Position numbers and translations under genes: made by a program
In this document: in pieces, positions 26,201-37,450 of the stretch
Layout: the number at the start of each line of letters is the position of its first letter
How positions within the stretch are numbered: position 1 is the stretch's first letter
Notes under the pieces: generated by a model
Told to the model about the DNA's origin: nothing
Databases searched by the model: none
Seen by the model: only the letters and a program-made list of their open reading frames with translations
Assembly: GCA_026874595.1 (NCBI GenBank)
Contig: CM049317.1
Span: 25,944,401-26,008,400, forward strand
Source of the DNA: Sipunculus nudus
Lineage: Eukaryota > Annelida > Sipuncula > Golfingiida > Sipunculidae
Length of the DNA stretch: 64,000 nucleotides
Direction: 5' to 3'

Positions 26201-29071
26201 TCGGATAAAAAATGTCATATTTTGATAGCATTCGGAAGTGCAAATTTAAAAGAAAAACATATTTATGATTATATGAAACGGTCAAACCTTATTTGAGTAA
26301 AATCTGCACAATGTATCCTGTAATTCTGTAAACAACTCGAGAGAAAATATATAAATGTGACCAAGCCGCGACGATTAGAAACGCATGTGCCACGGGGTGC
26401 TACAGCGAAAATGTAAACCATTTTTAATCCATTTCAAGTCGCCATAACTTTTAGAATATAGTCGGAGGTACAAAACAATTCATGGTCATTTCAAATTTTT
26501 CCTAGTCAGTTAAATAATGGGTTTGATGGACGTAAGCAATTTGATAAAAAAAAAAAAAAAAACAGCGCCCTGTCAAAAATTGCGGAAAACGTTTCTGTCC
26601 TCTGTACTTAAGGCGCTGTCAAATGGAACGGCGCGTCTAGCAAGGTCCCTTCTACTTGGCAAACCAAAAATATTTTAGCTGCGAGATATGGGACCAGACT
26701 CCCTATTTGAGCATCCTGCATTAAAAATCTAAAAATATATTGACCCAGTTTTAGATTCAGATCTATAACAATTTTAAGAAAATTTTAAATGCAAGCAGCC
26801 AAAATGTAATGACCGTCACCAAATATCCCAATTTAGTCAAGTTTATCATCGGTTTATTAGTATCAGACAACGAAACCTACTTTGATCTTTCTGTACGTAA
26901 AATAAAAATATTTAATGATAGCTATCATTTCATGATTAACTATTGATCACAGTATTTAGAAATTATTTAAAATAGTTTCAGAAATTTTATCTTTCAGATG
27001 ATTAAAAGTGTTTGTGTACGTGTCAAGAAATCTCAGGAACTGCTTGGGTTATGAAGTCAAATTGATCTTATGCCGGGTCGTGCCTCCTTCCTTACCTTAC
27101 TTTTGTTAATATAGACAATCTTTTCACTTCTGCCTGGTAAAGTCAGAAAATATTAACACTTTAGATTTGAAGTGAAATTTTAAACTGTTTCTGTGAAAGT
27201 AAAATTAAATGGGTACGAAATTGAAATAAAATATTTTGAACATATCACCTTTTTATAGTTAAATGTGTATTGATTTACTTAACCATTTCTGTGGTGCTTA
27301 TAACATTTTATGTCCGTTGTCATATATTGATAACATAGATCTAACCTACAGATCGATGAGTATAAAAACTATGTGTGCCTAATTTCTCCGAGCCAAAATT
27401 GTAAATTTTATTTTCTTTTGAAGCGTGTGAGGATTTTGACCATAACCGGCTCCACGTAAGGCGGTAACTTCTGAAATGATAGTTTCTTTTCCACTCTATG
27501 ATATTTATTTTAAATTATTGCCAACAATTATTTGTCTTGTCGAAAATACCAGACGACAATTATCAGTTTGATTCAAAGCATTGTACAAGCCCTATCAATT
27601 GACTTATTCAAGGGCAGTTCTTGTAAACCCTTGTTAAAACTGTTTATCAGTTTGTTTTATATTTATGGGCTATGCCTTACACGGTGCGTTATATTCAGGT
27701 GGGCGTCATATTCCTCCATTTACAATTCATGATATGTAGTCTTGAGGATGAAATATTCAGACGTCTTTTTGGATGAATTTGATGAACTAATTCTTTACTA
27801 TTAAAATGCAAGTAAATAATAATAACAACACAATATAAATAAAAGAGATTGAAAAAAAGCAATATCTATGCATGCATTTCTAAGTTTAAAATATAATTTT
27901 CAAGAAGCGTGCCTTAGACAAGGCCTTGGCTTATTTGGCATCCACATGATCAGATTGAACAACATTTCCATAGAATGCATATCTTGCAGCTTCGACCCAG
28001 TCTGACCCGAGAACCCTTGAGTATGTTGATCGTATTCTAGGAAAGGTTGCCTTAAAAGCCGATGAAAAAGAGAAATTGGCCGTCGGTGTTGTATTGAAAG
28101 AAATTCACGAAGAAGAGATACAGTTCTTAAGGAAAGAAATATTTCAACTCAAGGAGAAATTGGCTGACAAGCCAAGTGTGATGAAGGAAACTACGGATAC
28201 AAAAACGTCAAGAAAAGAGTCTTCTTCTAAGATCGGTGCAGTGAAAGATGGTGAGATACTCAAGCTCCATAAAACAATTTCGACTTTGTTGGGGGAGTTA
28301 GAGCAAACCAAAGAACTCTCTCAAATGAAAGAAGATGAACTAAATTTAGCCCTCCATGGGCATCTTCAGCTAATTAGCTCTTTGAAAGGAGAAAATGAAT
28401 CGCTGAGTGATGGTATCCGTTTCATGAAAATCAACATGGATGAGTTGGAAGGGAAGTTATTGAACAGTGAGTCTAAGATTCAAGCAATGTCAGCACAGAT
28501 CGAGAAGATCGACCAGGAGTTGAAAGAGAGTCAGGAAGAATTGTCTGTTGTAAAGAAGAGGGAAGATGATATTAAGAAAATGTTCGGCCTAGATTATTCT
28601 GTAGAAGGAGAAGATCTACTCAAGCAAATTAAAAGAAAAGCTGAACACACAATGAAACCGGAAATAATAAATGATGTCCAGAAAGTAGAAAGAGAAAAGG
28701 AGTTCCTTGAGAAGAAAATAAAGGTCCTTGTGGATTCCAAGAATCGTGCAGAATTTCTTTGCCGGCAATATGAGTTAATAAACAAAAGGGAGAAGCACAG
28801 ACTAAATGAAGAAATTAAACAAGGCAGAAAAGCGAAGGGACCCGTAAAGTTTTGTGTTTTATGCCGTAGCGGACACGCTAAGCGACCTGAAACAGGTTGT
28901 ATAGTGCATAGACAGCCATATGCTGACGGTAAGTGGCCCTGCTGCAAGGCTGCGTCACGTGATCAACCAGGATGCCTCCATCTGCCACACATTTACCTGA
29001 ACCTGACGACAGATTTCAAAGTTAGGCTTGAGAAATGGGAGGAGGCCAAATATTGGCGCATTGATAATTAA
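19540..29071 (+). CDS. CARD - coiled-coil - Cys/His module protein (intact copy)
   Basis: Three exons join in frame. Exon 1 (19,540-19,674, ATG, donor AAA|GTAAAC, phase 0) and exon 2 (19,807-19,954, acceptor CATGCAG, donor CAG|GTGACA, phase 1) encode a 94-residue death-fold domain best read as a CARD: helix pattern with LDPSDDFIEALWEGG.IT..EV..I, then R.VDLVSIL and YGF..VA. Exon 3 (27,990-29,071, acceptor TTGCAG, phase 1) encodes 359 residues to TAA: a Glu/Lys-rich coiled coil (about 110-370), then a module with C383, C386, C398, H401, a W-x-C-C at 410-413, C423 and nearby His. Total about 454 aa. Known CARD/coiled-coil proteins are cytosolic adaptors that oligomerise; such a role here is inferred. 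Intron 2 holds a 6.5-kb insertion. Extra exons in it cannot be excluded, though the phases match directly. Confidence 0.8.
20203..20253. repeat. (TA)n microsatellite
   Basis: About 50 bp of perfect (AT)n. A (CA)n(TA)n tract precedes it at 20,041-20,070. Both lie at the left side of the intron insertion. Confidence 0.95.
20802..24186 (-). pseudogene. Decayed DNA-transposon protein, RNase H-fold (DDE) transposase-like
   Basis: Seven minus-strand fragments in N-to-C order look like one broken gene: 24,186-23,890; 23,820-23,566; 23,494-23,012 (coiled coil, then VDRLP); 23,106-22,546; 22,559-22,284; 22,142-21,612; 21,590-20,802. The fourth carries SDGKTKYGRHY, then KNTMSDRAA and FFCGLHYIVGLAEQ. 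I read these as the acidic positions and CxxH-type element of an RNase H-fold transposase. Later parts contain GTVRMVRTVCKA, FRGKRFNLLFHN, GCERDFGMLDYL and QMRFRKHVL, which I recognise as a recurrent animal transposon-protein pattern without being sure of the superfamily name. Frameshifts separate the parts. The coding strand is extremely poor in C and rich in G and T. Plus-strand frames here are shadows. Confidence 0.65.
24200..26580. other. AT-rich filler of the intron insertion, no gene seen
   Basis: Apart from the inverted-repeat element at 24,632-24,868 I saw no gene. Frames are short on both strands. Confidence 0.4.
24632..24868. mobile_element. Small inverted-repeat element (MITE-like)
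   Basis: The 30-bp arm 24,632-24,661 (gtttcggacacggacattct and on to ggactaggac) matches the reverse complement of 24,839-24,868 at about 23 of 30 positions. The 177-bp loop is AT-rich and non-coding. It could form a hairpin or be a short non-autonomous transposon. Confidence 0.5.
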
Positions 29072-29818
29072 GCTAAAGAAAGATATAAAAATAAATATAG
29101 TAAATGTATTAAATATAACATACCGGGTAATATTTGTATTATGAGAAATTGAAATTTTTTATCCATCTCTAAAATTTTAAAATTTATTATATGTATCTTT
29201 ACCTTCAGTTATGACAATTCTACTTTAGTTTTTTAAAGACCAAATGTTTGAGCCTGCAACTTCCAGTGAGACCTCGTTTTATGCTGGCAGTGTTCTGTGC
29301 TTAATCGTTTCTACAAGATATTATATTCATATTCTGTGTTTTGAATCAGAGGAATTCTCACAGACTGAGGGACATTCATTTTCCAGAAATACAACCTTTG
29401 TAACATTATGAATATTATATCGTTATAAACATTTGTGGGTTCAGAATTAATGGAATATTTAGTGTACTATATAGTTTTTTTCCCGCTTGAAAACAATTAT
29501 AATAAAAAGGTGATTCAAATAAACCATTGTGTTTTTCAATCTATTTAGCTATCATTTCTAATCCACATAGACTTAAGGCAAGCGGAAGAATTAATATTTT
29601 TTTTTCTTATCTAATTCGCGTTAGAATTTTCTTGATAAAAGTGTCTCCAGTTAATCTGATGTGTACAGATGCAAACTGCCTTAACAATCCTTATTAGTAC
29701 CAACATTATATCACCGCGAAAAGCAACTTTTTTTGCAAGATTTTGTTGCTCTACTTCACAATTTAAGATATCCATCGCAGGCGACCAAGTTTGATTACAT
29801 ATTACCGCATACAGTAAA

Positions 29819-29900
29819 ATATATATATATATATATATATATATTACTGTATGCATATATATATATATAAATGTATATATTACTGTATACATATATATAA
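29819..29900. repeat. (TA)n microsatellite cluster
   Basis: Two (AT)n runs separated by tactgtatgcata-type spacers, downstream of the CARD gene stop codon. Confidence 0.9.
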
Positions 29901-29913
29901 GTATATATTCATG

Positions 29914-30620
29914 TTGCCGTTGTAATGTTCAGTTAGTCTGCCTTCACAGCAGGGCTACCACCTATAGTTTTTTTTTATTAATTAGAGGTATTCAGTTCTG
30001 CCACCTGTCAGTTATTTACCCACACTGATTGCTGTCATCGTAGAACTAGTTTGCAATAGCAATTTTTGAATCAATGTAATGAATATAGGATAATGTTTAG
30101 TATCAGTGTATTTAATGTATGATGATGTTTATTATCAGTGTGTTTAATGTATTATGATGTATAGTTGCCCATGTCGATTAATGGAGTTAATGGAGTTAAT
30201 GGTTATACATTATATGACGATGTATTATTTATCCGGAACATGTATATTTTTATGAATTATGGATTACACATTTTCACTGCGGCGATATAAACTTGACATC
30301 TAAATGAATTTGTTTTTGTATGAATTGAATTGTCATTTGTGAATATATTAAAATGTTTATTGTCCAAGGAACATTATGGATGAAATTAATGATGAATAAT
30401 GATACCTTATCGTATGTACATACATTATTATTATTTGTGATTTTTTGTGAATTTTTGGTTTCCGGGACGGAATATATGTCAGTTGGGGAGTATGATGCCG
30501 TTATAAAGTTTAGTTAGTCTGCTGTCACAGCAGTGCTACCACCTATAAGTACTTTCATTTATCACACAGAGGCGTTTAGTGCTGCCACATGAAATTGATT
30601 TACCTATTGGTCAAATTGTC
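29914..30620. repeat. Local duplication of an about 120-bp segment downstream of the CARD gene
   Basis: 29,925-30,030 and 30,500-30,610 both contain ttagtctgc, then tcacagcag.gctaccacc and, further on, gtgctgccac or tctgccacc. Unit B has a single equivalent at about 41,935-42,015. The extra copy is therefore local to unit A. No coding sense was seen. Confidence 0.6.
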
Positions 30621-31677
30621 TCATGTGACATGACAACTGTATTGACCAGGTTACTTGGTACCTGTGAGTATTTATCATTCTGTCTGTGATTATCTGACGG
30701 GGAAAGGTATGATAACAGCTCCAAGCAGTTTTAGTTATTTCATTTAAGTTATTTTAGTTAATTTATCTATTTAATAGTCTCATGAAGGTGTCATTTTCTT
30801 TAAATGAATACTAACCATTTGCCCTTGTGGCAGTTATTATAACCAAAATGGTTTATTTATATAATGGTTCAAGATCATGGGCCTTCATGTACGACCTGAT
30901 GTAATGTTGCAATTATATTTAGTTTGTAAGAACAGGATATAAACATTTACATGTATTGCGAAATGTATTCTTGTATGCACACCGTTAAGCACATTTATTT
31001 AATATTGTCAGTATTCTTTGCATAATTTAATTTAACCTTGCAACTACTTTAGAATAAACAGATATTCCCAGCAAAATCGAGTTCTTGATTCTATATAGCC
31101 AACCCAGCAACTGCACCTTGCTCCTTTTTCTGTACATCTTTGACAAACAAGAGAAATATTAACAAAATCCCTTACACAAAGGGATCCATCAGAAAACTGA
31201 CTTAGTTTGCTCACTGACCAAGGAAGTTTTCTCAACTTTGCACAGAATACGCTTCTTACACGCAGTGATATTACTATCTTTGATTTGAGAACGTGTTCAC
31301 ATAAATTTGGACGTGTTAACATATAGTTAGAACATTTTTGGTTTTTACATACGTATATACAGACGTGTTTTTTATTCTTTATTTGGTCCAAAATGTATAA
31401 GAACATCTCACATGATTCACAAAAGCTATTTAGATTATGTTGCAATTCATAGTGCATGCAAGTTTATGCATAGTTCATAGGTTTACTCACCATACCCTTA
31501 TCAATGTCTTATCAAGAATATTAGTCAGTGTCTCAAGTAATGTACTGCTCAATTTCACTGGATTGTTCGAGTACCGCACAACGTCCAACTCAATTTGCAA
31601 CTTAGGTGTGGAAGTTCTAAATCTTTCATTAATAATCATCTCGCTGATTTATGACCCAATCAAATAAACACTCTGGT

Positions 31678-34343
31678 TCAAATGTTTTCATACCTTGGTA
31701 TGATATATTCCTTAGGTTCCACAGCTTCAGTTGCTTCATGCAAGCTTGTATTTGGTCGTTTATTCCTCTCGGGTCTAATCGGCTCTACCAAGCACAGATT
31801 GGTGGTACCAATGTCTTCGGCAGCATTGCCATAAAACCTCAGCGGTTCATATTGTGTTCTGGTTGTGTAGCATACTTTTACTTCATTTAGCAAACTGTTC
31901 GGATTGTTTTCATGCGCAGGAACGTTCTGCTCTTCAACAATTTCTGTTCCTGGTATATTGACATGGAATGACGTAGAGGCAACGGTTGACTTTTCCTCTG
32001 AAGCAAGCTTTTCAATATCATGTAAAGGGCCAGGCTGGCGATTGGTGGCGACATTCCCAGATTCAAATATTCTGATTTCTTCTCTTTCACCATCAAAAGT
32101 AATTATTTTTGCTGATGTATTTAACTCAAATATGGACGATGATTCCACATTTTCATACATATCCCCATCGTCGCTACTATAATAGAGTACCTCGCTGACA
32201 CAAGGATCTGACATTTGGGAACTATAAAAGGAAGACGCCCGGGATATTCTTCTCTCCAACGATAGATTAGGAGTCGGCAATCTTCGGCAACGATATCCTA
32301 AAAAAGTTTCTTTTGTTATCATATTCATTTTTCATTTTATTTTAGTTGTATACATATCATACATTAAAGTCAGGTCGGAAATCGCTTTTATTTCTCTTTT
32401 AATTATGAAAATATGTTGGCCTTTTGCATTTTTACATAGTTAAGTAATTTCTAACCTGTAACACCAGCAAAGTAATGCTACGCCACCAAGAAAAAGAATA
32501 ATCATTCCAGAGGCGATGACCGGTGTATAAATGTACATTTTGCTATTCCGTACAAATACAGCTTAAATAGGGACCATATAATTATTTGATAAAACATTAC
32601 ATTTACGGATTAATTTTTTATATAATAATCAATCATGCCCGGCCATCTATTTGATATATTTCGTGCCACCTTGTATAATGTCTGAATTTACAAGTATATA
32701 GTTTATATATATTATAAGTTTATAATGTCTAAATTTTACTAAATGTACAAACCTGTTACTTCCTCAGTGTAAGATGTTATTCCCAAAGAGGAATTTGTGG
32801 TCTTGATACTGGCAAACGGATCTTTAAAATGATGGAAAATAGCATTTTATATGCTGACATATAACGGTTATTGAAAACAATCGAATGATAATGATTTTAA
32901 TGTTCGGTATTACAACTGGATTATCATAAGTTTGATCAAGACAAAAACATATATAAACAATCACACCTTCATCACAGAAGAAATGCTTGGGATTGTTACA
33001 AGATGAGGGGGCCCACTTGTACATGTAAGTAGCAGAAACCGTCACGCACTGCATCTCTTCAGCATCAGCATTTGCCCGAAACCCGCCATCCAGAATGTCT
33101 GTCCGACTGGCATCGCAATGGCTGTGTTGAAATAGTCGATACACTCCGATATGGTTCTGCAAGTAAACTCATAAGTAATATTTGAAAAATCGAACAATAA
33201 TTTTAATATGATACCTTCTTTATATAAGATGACCCAGTCGCTCCTCCGTAAGCCGACCCAGAGCTCCGAGCATATCCCTTCTTCATAAATACGTTTGTAT
33301 GTAACATGAAAAGGCGCAGTTTCTTCTGTCAGCTGTCTACCGTTTTTTGTACGTGGAACACTTATAACGAGCATCAAACCAATTGCTGACGTTACAATGA
33401 ATCATCAGACAATAGTCTCCTTGACAAAGGCAGGAGCCTTTAGGACAAATGACACACCCTACAATGTATTTTTAACTTGTTGAGTGCATTTTAAGCAATC
33501 ATATAAACATGACATCTAAGATATTAATGCGCTTAGTTCTCGTGTAAAACAGCACAAGTCTCTTACATTTTTGTTGACATAGAAATCCCTCGTAATGTTC
33601 AAAACAATTCGCAGCATATATTCCTCCCTGTTTTACCACCCCACAGTCAGATCCGATTTCCTGGCGATAGGGCTGTGTGGCTATAACAATGATAGTGGCT
33701 TTCGTCAGTAAATCACTCGTTCAGTATATGTAGCAATGATGTAAAGTTTTAAAATGCTGTGCTAGTCTTTAACTTACAAAAAGTAATTTAAATGGTTGAC
33801 ACTTTTTCAAAGACTAGCTGTATGTAGGTTCTTGTACATATGTGGCAATGTAATCTTACCAGTGGGCTCTTTCAATATGTTTGGAATTTTTTATTTTGTC
33901 AGATATTTTTGTAATATTTGATAGTCTCCATACGGATATTCTATTACAGATGGGAATCAATACTTTTCACTTTGCCATCTCGCGCAGAAAATAGAATAAA
34001 ATGACAAATATTTTAAGGAGTAGTCTTAAAGATTTCTACAATCCGTAGTCAGCTTATCAACAGTAAAGACAACATAAGGGTATAACAGGCGCCACTGAGC
34101 TTGTGGTCTTAATTATTTGTTTTTAGCACTGATACTTACGAGAAGCCTTGTTGCTGGTATACTGCCATTCCGAAAATCTCCTCTGTTTAACGTCAATCCA
34201 CAAACTGTCAAGACCAAATTTTTTCTGACTTCTAACTAAAGATTGTTGATCCTTAATGCTTAAAATTATTGGAAGCCGCATCCCTTTAGCCAGACAGGAA
34301 TCATATGCATTTTCGAAAGTGTCAAATCCAAAGCCCCGTAAAC
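31678..34343 (-). pseudogene. Double-CTLD transmembrane receptor, unit A copy (broken)
   Basis: Exons match the intact unit B gene: 34,343-34,140 and 33,680-33,567 (CTLD1), 33,458-33,215 and 33,121-32,967 (CTLD2), 32,821-32,753 (linker), 32,561-32,456 (TM), 32,297-31,678 (tail). Three indels break it against unit B: an extra A in a six-A run in CTLD2 (244 against 243 nt, soon giving TAG), a one-base loss in the next exon at GGGTTTCGGG, and one extra base at the start of the tail exon, which puts a stop just after the transmembrane helix. The tail frame itself is still open over 206 codons and ends RYENI. Recent decay is likely. Homopolymer error could explain the first lesion but hardly all three. 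No signal-peptide exon was found. Confidence 0.75.
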
Positions 34344-34344
34344 C

Positions 34345-35330
34345 TTGGTGTTCAAGACTTATTAAGACATAAGGATAAATTGAACAGTCTTATTTAAATC
34401 GACATGCAATTGCACTTTCGGCTAAGCGATTTATATTTTTACCAATAATCAATTATCTACCTTAATTACTTGCTTGTGCGGACAGTGTATTGGCTGTATT
34501 GTTTATGTATTTTAACTTCGCTTTGTCTTACCGCCAGTGGAATCCAGGATTTTTTAAGCCAAAAGTTTATATTTTCCAAGCAAGCTATAGCGTCCCAACA
34601 GCAAGATACTATTTTACGTGACTGATTGAAATTGGTTTATTTCCGTCCCCTTACAGATCCATTGGGTCTTGGAGAAGAAAAGGTTCGATATGCTTTGCTT
34701 AGCTGACTCATTGGTGAGTGAACACGCCCTGGTGGCTGCAAACTCAGGCCGGAAATATTGGTAAATATTCTTTGAGAGTTCAAATACCCAGTGGGTACTC
34801 TCTGGAGCACGGAGTCAAGGGAGTATAGTTAGTCAGGACCTCTTGTATGAAGCGCATAAAGCCGATGGTTCGCTTAACCTATCAGCTTACGGTAGCTTCT
34901 ACTTTCTACGACCCATTAGGCTAGACCAAGCGAGGCCAATTCTGACGGGTTTGACATCCAGCATCCGCGATATTCACACCCTGGGGAGGCCACTACAGTC
35001 TCGCTTTTTGTGAGGAAGCTGTCCTTTAAATTCGGAAGTTGTTCTTTAAAGGATTATAACTCTCAACCGATTGTTTCATACTCTAGTTCAGCTTAGATGG
35101 GCAGCCTTTTGATAAAAAAGAATATACTGGCCATCAAACCTCTGCCTGCCCCCTTTAGTTACTTGGAGTCTATTGTACCTCCAAACATAAAGATCAGTCG
35201 AGAACCTATCTCCAGGTAAATGCATGGAGTTAAAAAACTCATGCTTGTCTGACACGCTGGAATGTATGTATCATGCACACGGGTAACCCTTGTGAGTCAC
35301 GGTAGGTGGACACTTCTAGGAGGATGGTGA
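34345..35330. other. 5' flank of the unit A receptor copy, no gene seen
   Basis: Partly similar to 45,850-46,470 in unit B (shared gagtactctctgga and cctatcatgtcagctt-type stretches). The missing signal-peptide exon should lie here or further up, but no phase-1 hydrophobic exon was convincing. Confidence 0.4.
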
Positions 35331-35333
35331 TCA

Positions 35334-35621
35334 TTGACAGAAAACTCAAGTGTGCAGTGCGCATCAGAAAATACAAGGAAGGAGAAGCCAGCTTCAATAA
35401 CCAAGACATTTAAATTTCAAAGCAGATTTGCACCAGATAAACAGGAAATGCCACCAACAGATTGCTTGCTCCACGAACGCATGGAACATGGTTTTCCTGA
35501 AATGATGCTTCAGCTTATCACAGATCGGCCAGTTGATGAACTACATATTTCGTGTAACATTTTTATTGTCAAATGCACTTTCATGCTTACAGCCTATATG
35601 TCGCCAACTGTCTGTTTTTAA
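35334..35621 (+). CDS. Possible exon of unknown function
   Basis: A 95-codon frame begins near an acceptor-like TCATTGACAG. Its first about 75 residues are polar and look coding (SITKTFKFQSRFAPDKQE, then DCLLHERMEHGFPEMMLQ). No domain is recognised and no clear counterpart was seen in unit B, so it may be retrocopied or spurious. Confidence 0.25.
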   Translation: MTENSSVQCASENTRKEKPASITKTFKFQSRFAPDKQEMPPTDCLLHERMEHGFPEMMLQLITDRPVDELHISCNIFIVKCTFMLTAYMSPTVCF

Positions 35622-36572
35622 TACGTACAATTCATGTACCACAAACTGAGTTGTAAACGAAATATAATTTGTGTTTTCTGGTTTGAAAATATTCTGATAA
35701 ACATTTAAATATTTATTTATATATTGGAAATATTGGAATATTGGAAACCACTTTACATTGCGTTTGATACATTCACATTTGTGTAATTATCAGATCTTTA
35801 AACAGGAAATATTTGGACTCTGATCAACAGCCTTTTTTCATCATAGACAAACAAACTTACGTCATCTGAATACACGTTTGCCCTTGTAAGACATAATGCA
35901 AAAAAAAGACACATTACATCATTAATATATCCACATAGGAAGTAGTCTATATACGTCAACAAGAGTTCCCTCTGGGCAAGGCAAAGAGCAAGCACTATGA
36001 TCTTGTTTGCAGCAACCTTCATTTAACTGACATATCACAAACTGTTATTACAAAACCAGCCGTATTGAATTTTTTTTCAATGCAAACACATTAATACAAT
36101 GAAACACAATCACTTGATCAATTTTAAGAAATGGCGAACAAAACGGAGTATACATGTGACATTGATAATCATATAAGCTAACCATAGGAGGAAGTCATTC
36201 TAATATATGTGCCCATTGTCCTTTCACGACAAATACACACAGCGGGTCCTTGACAAAATTAAGTATTTACAAGGCTGTGTGAATTGCCGTAATTAGTTTC
36301 CGAATAAATAATAATAATAACCTCACTGAGAAATCCATCCAAATATATTTGTAAAAATGAAGTTATATTTGATCATAAGCTCTCTTTCCCATTTAAGTCA
36401 ATCTTCCACCATAAACGAATATCTAACGTTGCCGAAAGCAGCCTTTGTAAAGTATGTACAGCAAATCACCAGGATATGGCAGTCTCACTGATGAATTGGT
36501 AACTAATTTCCACATCGTCTGCTAAGGGTAAGTCATAAACGGCGTAGGTTATTATCGTACATTATCGTTATA

Positions 36573-37450
36573 TTACATGGTCTGTATACCATGGTCATTA
36601 CATTTTGAGCGTCTGTCATCATATGAGCACTCGTACATTGACTCTCTTTTTTCTGCGCGCCTAGACTCTCTCTTTGTTTGCTGATAAGAAGTAATGTCTA
36701 TTCTTAAGTTGCACACTTGTTAAAAAAGTTTACGGAAAAGTCACATAACTGCTCAAATCGTTATACACGTTTGAACATGTTTACAGTGAATCCATAATTA
36801 ACGAAACAGTTACTGCATTTCTAATGAAGAGGCGTTCTCTCACCTCCGCGGCTAACCAAAGTATGTTTACATCCGGGTGGTTCAGCATATCGTGCAAAGT
36901 AGTTATAGTGGCGTCGGTGTCGTTAGCCCATTCTAACACCCTCTCCTTTGCTGAAAGTTCGCGATCTTCTTCATTTCTTCAAAATGTGATCGTCGATTAG
37001 CTTTGTAGAGATTTCATAAATGTTTGGACATTTATGCATTTCCTGTTTTTAATTTTCTGTCGTTTAGCATGGTTTAATCATTACATATGTTGTAAATGCT
37101 TTCCTTATATTATAATATTATGTGTTAATATAATATTGGATCTGAGTAAACATGATTTTATATTAATGACAAGATATACCGGTAATATATAAAACCAAAC
37201 GAAAATAATATTGATAATAAGAATTTCGATATATATTTTATGAGAATATATATTCAATGTTGAAAAAAACAGACACATTTCTATACATGTTCCTAATTTG
37301 TTCAAAGAAACATAGTCTATGAGAAAAAATACCTGATAAGTATTTGTGTATCCTGTATCTGTTTTGGACTGTATCGTTTGCGTCTCCCAAATTATCCGCC
37401 ACAAGGTTGATCGCTTCTTTCAAGGTAAACGACAATGGGATATTCCCAGT
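36573..37450 (-). pseudogene. Death-domain gene 3' end, unit A copy (truncated, frameshifted)
   Basis: Three exons match the last three exons of the ZU5-UPA-Death gene. The first (about 37,450-37,327) starts the Death domain (SFTLKEAINLVADNLG), has lost a clear acceptor, and has a 31-nt deletion that shifts the frame. The second (36,976-36,814, 163 nt) and the last (36,680-36,573, 108 nt) keep the exact lengths and open frames of the full gene, ending in GIQTM. No ZU5, UPA or ectodomain exons lie upstream; unit B begins there instead. The fragment was therefore cut off by the duplication boundary. Confidence 0.8.

Larger units (their letters stand above)
20035..26580. mobile_element. About 6.5-kb insertion in the CARD gene intron of unit A
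   Basis: Unit B runs from the CARD exon-2 flank (atttagactgtttt at about 38,900) to ggaccagactcctattttga (about 39,100) within about 0.2 kb. In unit A the matching points are at about 20,030 and 26,690. The extra DNA holds (CA)n/(TA)n microsatellites, a decayed transposase gene (20.8-24.2 kb), a small inverted-repeat element and AT-rich filler. Its ends were not resolved to the base and it may be several nested insertions. Confidence 0.65.
18350..37450. repeat. Tandem segmental duplication, unit A
   Basis: Collinear matches to 37,740-53,040 include the 5' flank of the CARD gene (18,410-18,520 and 19,040-19,210 against 37,765-38,080), CARD exons, intron 2 (26,600-27,730 against 39,060-40,190), coiled-coil exon, CTLD receptor gene with flanks, and the Death-domain 3' exons. 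Unit A is longer because of insertions at about 18,530-19,035 and 20,035-26,580. It carries the intact CARD gene but broken receptor and Death-domain copies. Confidence 0.9.

Noticed and set aside
28594-28947. 117-codon minus-strand frame
   Set aside because: Antisense to the coiled-coil exon, whose plus-strand frame is supported by splice phase and a second copy.
31044-31457. 137-codon minus-strand frame with several Cys, similar DNA at 42,511-42,750
   Set aside because: The two copies differ by frame-changing indels and lack exon boundaries. Probably 3' flank of the receptor genes.
35798-36022. Minus-strand frame starting with a hydrophobic stretch like a signal peptide
   Set aside because: It was considered as the missing first exon of the receptor copies. 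The matching unit B sequence (about 51,570) has lost this ATG, and no phase-1 donor follows as needed by the CTLD exon.
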